A stretch of 64,000 nt of DNA, from NCBI GenBank assembly GCA_015501055.1, contig JADNYV010000161.1, forward strand, positions 21,071 through 85,070, in the 5' to 3' direction. Position numbers and translations under genes: made by a program. Shown piece by piece: positions 59,573 through 64,000 of this stretch; positions within the stretch are counted from its first letter, which is position 1; every line of letters begins with the position of its first letter. The notes under the pieces were generated by a model that was not told where the DNA came from, made no database searches, and saw nothing but the letters and a program-made list of their open reading frames with translations. The stretch is from Mucidula mucida. Lineage: Eukaryota > Basidiomycota > Agaricomycetes > Agaricales > Physalacriaceae.

Positions 59573-60160
59573 ATGGCCAGTCCGAAGAAAAGCAGGAAAC
59601 CAACCAAGGGAACAGTTGCCAAGCCTGGTCCTGTGCAAACAGTGTTCAGGTTTACTCCGACGCCGTTGACGGGGCGCAAGTAAGTATTGTCTTCTCTTGA
59701 TCTTTGCACGGAAATTTACCTGGTATGTCGACAGACGCGTGGAGCGGCGCCTTTGCGCACTACGCCCGGTGCGCACCGACTATGAACTTGGCGTGGGCAA
59801 ATATTATACTCGTACGTGCTGCGACGTCTGGTTATGCTTGCTCTACTGACAAAGTGTCTAGGTGCTGCCGAACCTACCCAACCTCCGGCTGAACCAACTT
59901 TTACACGTCCGCCGGATCTAGGATTCATTCATGTCGAAGTCGGTCGATGGCTCGAGCAAAACAATTTGACCCACCTTGAGGAGAAGTTTCGCGCCATGGG
60001 CGTCTATACTCATGACGATGTCGTCAATTTGGCGTTGGATATTCGTAACGAAGAGCATCACGTCGACTTTCGGATAGGTACAGAGGAGGAGGGCAACGCT
60101 TGGCGCCATCTGAAGCGCTCTCTCTACCGTTACGCTCGCCAACTCGATACTTCTGCCTAG
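59573..60160 (+). CDS. SAM-like helical-module protein, plus-strand member 1
   Basis: Exon 1 gives a basic start (MASPKKSRKPTKGTVAKPGP). Intron 1 begins GTAAGTATTG and intron 2 GTACGTGCTG, both in correct phase. The module is HVEVGRWLEQNNLTHLEEKF, then MGVYTHDDVVNLALDI and NAWRHLKRSLYRYARQL, ending at 60160. It matches the SAM-like core (WL...L...F...G-V...DDV...LA) very clearly. About 150 residues. Intact. Confidence 0.6.
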
Positions 60161-60371
60161 TGGCGGCCTTGGGCCCGCCAACCGTCAAATAATTTGAATA
60201 TAAACTTATTTCAGATCAATTTCAGATTTTATTTGAGATACATAGCCTTCTGATGCGCATGGACAAGCCGCTAGAGTGTATGGCCTCGACGACTTGAAAT
60301 TCGGACCTTGGCGATGTCGGACAATACGCCGCCACCATTGATCGCTCCTTGTTGCCTTCTCTTCAAGTTCA

Positions 60372-61024
60372 ATGGAGGCATTGCACCGCGAGAAATTCAG
60401 CTTCACTGAGGCTGATGTTTACATAGGGAATCCGCAAGCACAGAGGTCAGTAGTTCATTTGGCAGCTATTGGGTGATTATTGATGTTCTGTCGCAGAGTA
60501 ATATTTGGCTTTATCGACCAGCGCCGCGAGAACTCTTCTCTGGGGAGGAACGAGATGGGCAAGGACCTTTTCAACGCTCTCATCGAATGGAATGGCGTGT
60601 TTTGGCGTCTACTTTTTTGGAGTGTGGGATACGGACTGTGGCGGATCTTCGGTGCGCCGCGATGGGATGCACGCATGCTGGCTTCCGCAAGGCATTTATC
60701 ATGGCCTTTGGAATGCGCCCATTGGATCGAAACACAACCTCCTTGGGCACGTTAATCCGCCGAGTGGGGTGCTGCGACGTCAAGCTCCAAAGTAGGTGCT
60801 TACCAGTGGGTTTGGACATCAACTGACGTGTTGTGGTAGACCCTTCACTCTATGGCCCCCATATTTCCTTGCGCATGGAACACTTGGACGAAGTGAATAG
60901 CTATCTGTCTGACTCGACGTCTCCGGACAAGCATCGGATCGATTCCAACTTACAGCGCGACATCATTGCTCTCGCCGATGAGATGGAGAAATTCAGTATT
61001 AATGATGAAACTTTGTTCACCTAA
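60372..61024 (+). CDS. SAM-like helical-module protein, plus-strand member 2
   Basis: Exon 1 gives MEALHREKFSFTEADVYIGN. A first intron (GTCAGT...CGCAGAG) leads to NIWLYRPAPRELFSGEERDG. The module is WRVLASTFLECGIRTVADL, then GFRKAFIMAFGMRPL and LGTLIRRVG. A last exon follows (NPSLYGPHISLRMEHLDEVN, and IIALADEMEKFSINDET). The first half of the module is more diverged than in its neighbours. Two introns, good phases. Paralogue of the preceding two genes by pattern, not by strong identity. Confidence 0.45.
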
Positions 61025-61112
61025 ATAGACATTTTTGTCCCCTGTTCAATGTAGTCTTGCGCATCTGGTAACAAACAAATTTATTGGCAGGAACTGTCGC
61101 GTCGAATGACTT

Positions 61113-61379
61113 CTACAACTGGGCGCATGGTTTCTTATCAACCTGGGTTACACAAAAGTTCCCGTCAAGGGAGAGATCCAGCTCTTTCATTCTGGAAACC
61201 CAGTAATCCCTGTTGGCGTAAAGCTCGCCGCGTATGAGGTCCGGTTCTGCGCGGCCTCGATTAGCGGACTGAGTTTGTGAAGGCGCGATGACAGACGTAC
61301 CAGGACGTGGAGTCTGCTGACGAGAGCGAGGGTGCCGACGAGGGCGAGGCTTAGGATGGTTGCCTGGAGCGCGCTGCAT
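61113..61379 (-). CDS. Small orphan protein
   Basis: A single frame of 88 codons with an Arg/Pro-rich start (MQRAPGNHPKPRPRRHPRSR) and a more ordered end (LIRGELYANRDYWVSRMKEL, NFCVTQ). The codon usage looks coding and the frame is uninterrupted. No family known. Convergent with the preceding gene; divergent from the KDZ gene. Confidence 0.35.
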   Translation of the reverse strand: MQRAPGNHPKPRPRRHPRSRQQTPRPGTSVIAPSQTQSANRGRAEPDLIRGELYANRDYWVSRMKELDLSLDGNFCVTQVDKKPCAQL

Positions 61380-61601
61380 TTTGAACGTTGATCTTGGTGG
61401 CGTGGTTGAAGTAGACGGTCTGACCTAAATAGGATGAGGTGATCTATGGACCTGGATCTCATACGTCATCACTTATCTTTCTCCCTTTTCTTCCTCCTGC
61501 GTTTTTCAAATCAGTGTTTTTTTTCGGCCGAGTGAACGGAGAGAATCGCGGCTGGGGCGGGTACGCTGTTTGTCCTTTGTGCTGGATGCTCACTCTGACC
61601 C

Positions 61602-64000
61602 ATGGCAGGCTCATCGTCCCAGCCGCTGCCCGACTTGTGGGAGCAACGAGAGTTCGAACTCGGGATTGATGGATATAGCGACATCCCCATCTCACGCCCT
61701 CGTGGTCGTCCAAGGCAGGACACGTATCATGTTCATACCTCACTTGCTGGAGGCCCTTACGAGACAGAACAACGAGACCATGTCCTTCAGGCTGACACGC
61801 ATGGTGGTATCTCTTCCCATGCTTTGCCTACTGCGAAGCGGCCGAAAATACGCCCGAAGGATCTGGATGATGCTTTCGCTCAGATGGACTTTGAGGTCGA
61901 GCACGACAGCACGCCCATGGACGTTCCTCCACCACCTGATGCTATGGACGTGGACGACGACGAGAGCGATGGAGAGGACTATGAGGAGGGCTACGAGCAG
62001 GAGACGCAGACTGATACTGGAAAGCGGAAACGAAGTGGAGCCTCGGTACGTCTGCAATTTGCAGTCAATAATTGATTAATGTCTTACATCTGGGCGCAGG
62101 ACAATCCTATGGCGGAATGGCTTCCTTGGCTCTATATTTTCCTGGAGGAGAGTCTTCGTCGGCATGGCCTTGGGAACGCCACTTTGGATCCCAAGTGTTG
62201 TAAATGTGGCGCTTGCATGGTGCCCAGCGCAGAGGCTGAGGCTGACCGGGTCTCTGAACCAGTAGTTGAGACAGCATGTGGCGGCGGATGCGCCGAGAAT
62301 GGCGGATGTGCTGCAGGGTGCACTGATACGACCCCGCCGCGTACTTGCACCGAGCTGTATTGCTGCCTAGATTGCGGTGAATTCTTCGAATGTCTGGAAT
62401 GTTCGCTGGATCGCCACGCTTGGTCGCCATTGCATGTTCTGCAGGTAATGCTCAGCTTATTTGTATGTGGACCCCTTTTGACGTTTATTTTAGGTATGGC
62501 GCGATGAGTCTTGGCATCGGACGAGTCTTCGCAACATGGTCTGGTGTACCAGGTTGGACACCAGGGCGGACACTGCATCTATCCGGACAAGACGCCTCGT
62601 TTGATGACGGTTATCCACGTCAACAGGATCCACACTGTCAGTTATAGGTACTGCTCTTGCGACGTCTCGGACCACGAGAACAAATGGCAGCAACTTCTTC
62701 GAAATGGGTGGTACCCTGCAAGCACGGCGTATCCTGCGACATGCGCAACGATGGAGGTTTTGAGACTCTTTCGCCGGTTGAGAGTCATCGCAACCTCAAT
62801 GTGCGCGACTTTCTTACAGTCTTGGAGCGGATGACAGATCCATATGGGACGGAGTACACGCCGGACCGATATAAGGTGTTCGCTAGAATCTCGCGCCAGT
62901 GGACTTTCCTCGAACGGGTTCGGCGTTCGGGGGTGGCTCATGCACCAGGCGGACTGGCGGAGGCAAAGCCTGGATCTCTTATTGTCAATTGCTGGGCTTG
63001 TCCACGGGTGGGGGTTAATTTGCCGGCTGATTGGGAGTTGGTCGATGAGAAATATCAGTAAGTTAACATTGTGGATCTTGATGGCTTCGGGCTGACTGTC
63101 GCAGCTACCGGTATCAAGGGATGTACTCTGTTGACGCCAATTTCCGCATGAACTGCAAGATGAGGCCGGAACCTCGACCCGATCTCCCGCTATACGACGG
63201 TCTGGGAGTTCAGATGCCCACGGAGATGTATCACGACTGGCTGCGTCAGTACATCACCAAAGAAGATGTGAGATTTCTTGATGTTTTTGAAGTCCCGGTG
63301 CTCATCCATGTTTCAAGGTCACGAGCTGTATATCCTTTGCTGCTTTGATGCAGAAAGATACTCGCTTTTCTGTGGGACTTCGGTGGTCCGGGGTTCTCGG
63401 CGTGATTTGCGCGCGCATGAAATCATGCTAGGCCTTGGGGATTTACAGAAGGGGAACGGTACGCTGGTCTATTTATTTTTGAAGTCGGCGAAAGAGACTG
63501 ATTTGCGCTTCAGGTATAAAAATACAGATTTTGTGCTCTACACCGTCCTTAGTCGTATGGGGCTGAAAGAGATTACCGTCACGTACGATATCGCGTGCCA
63601 GTACAAGAAACACTTCTTCGAGCGTATCAAAGCCTTGCCGCCGGCGCTACAGGACATCATGGGCGAGTTACCAAACATTCAATGGGCATTGCCCGTTTGG
63701 CACGGGAACGTTCATGAGGTAAAATGCGAGGCTTCCGAGTCGCTGAAGTTCAAAGTTGGGGTGGGTAAAACCGACGGGGAGGGCATTGAACGTGTATGGG
63801 CGGTTCTGAACCCGTTCTCATACATGACGAAGGAGCAGCTCCCCGGAGCCCGTCACGACAATATTGAAGACAAGATCAACTATCATAATTTCACGAAGAA
63901 CATTAACCTTGGTAAGCCGATACTTGTGGGATTCGCTTGTACTAATGTTTTCTCAGGAAAGACGCTGCTTTGTCGCCTGAAGATTGCGCTAGAAGAGCGT
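61602..64000 (+). pseudogene. CxC2-type KDZ transposase, 3' end outside the window
   Basis: The start at 61602 (MAGSSSQPLPDLWEQREFEL) is followed by acidic linkers, then after an intron DNPMAEWLPWLYIFLEESLR, the CxC Cys cluster (CCKCGACM, CCLDCGEFFECLECSLDRHA) and WSPLHVLQ. Next come HGLVYQVGHQGGHC, YRYCSCDVSDHENKWQQLL, NGWYPASTAYPATCATMEV, DFLTVLERMTDPYG and SLIVNCWACPRVGVNLP. The catalytic region has MYSVDANFRMN, ITVTYDIACQYKKHF and GKTDGEGIERVWAVL. This order is diagnostic of the KDZ (Kyakuja-Dileera-Zisupton) family. Frame is lost by one missing base at about 62532, 62790 and 63417, so as given the gene is inactive. Introns are otherwise well formed. Confidence 0.8.

Overview
The window looks like nuclear DNA of a filamentous basidiomycete, probably an Agaricomycete. 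Genes are split by many short introns (about 48-65 nt, GT...AG). A tRNA-Asn gene carries a 25-nt intron one base 3' of its anticodon. The transposons and orphan families (CxC/KDZ transposase, Ty1/copia Gag-protease, Cauli_VI-domain proteins, BCS1-like AAA ATPase) are typical of mushrooms. Nothing looks bacterial, so operon logic does not apply.

Layout. (1) 1-3.8 kb is ordinary single-copy sequence: the 3' end of a Gfo/Idh/MocA-type oxidoreductase, a pyridoxamine-phosphate-oxidase-like gene and a BCS1-like AAA ATPase. (2) 3.9-43.9 kb is a 40-kb accessory block built from inverted and direct duplications. It holds nine members of one lineage-specific superfamily: two HNH_2-like nuclease-type genes (B1, and B2 broken by a 2.5-kb insertion) and seven shorter paralogues (A1-A7). 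The A genes keep the intron positions and C-terminal module of the B genes but lack the Cys/His half of the HNH motif. A1/A7 and A2/A6 are inverted pairs. The same block carries two inverted copies (C1, C2) of a Ser/Thr-rich secreted-protein gene, two direct copies (D1, D2) of a probable vezatin/Inp2-like membrane protein, arrays of a 26-bp dyad motif, and a 7-8-kb intron-rich, repeat-rich centre (24-32 kb) in which I recognise no gene. (3) 44-49 kb holds a third, diverged C copy and weak membrane-protein-like remnants. (4) 49.3-51.1 kb is a copia element cut off after the Gag-protease-pre-integrase part. (5) 52.5-64 kb is a compact gene cluster leading into a KDZ transposase: an uncharacterised nuclear-looking protein, two Cauli_VI-domain genes, a small basic protein, three genes sharing a SAM-like helical module, a small orphan, and the KDZ gene itself, which runs off the window and carries at least three single-base deletions.

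The A/B genes look nuclear: basic or acidic low-complexity tails, usually ending in an Arg-rich SPRF motif. Their function is unknown. The central hypothesis is that a DNA-binding or nuclease family spawned catalytically inactive relatives that spread by inverted duplication. Several frame breaks here are single-base deletions, so long-read assembly error must be excluded before calling pseudogenes. Intron borders were placed by eye from splice consensus and comparison between copies.
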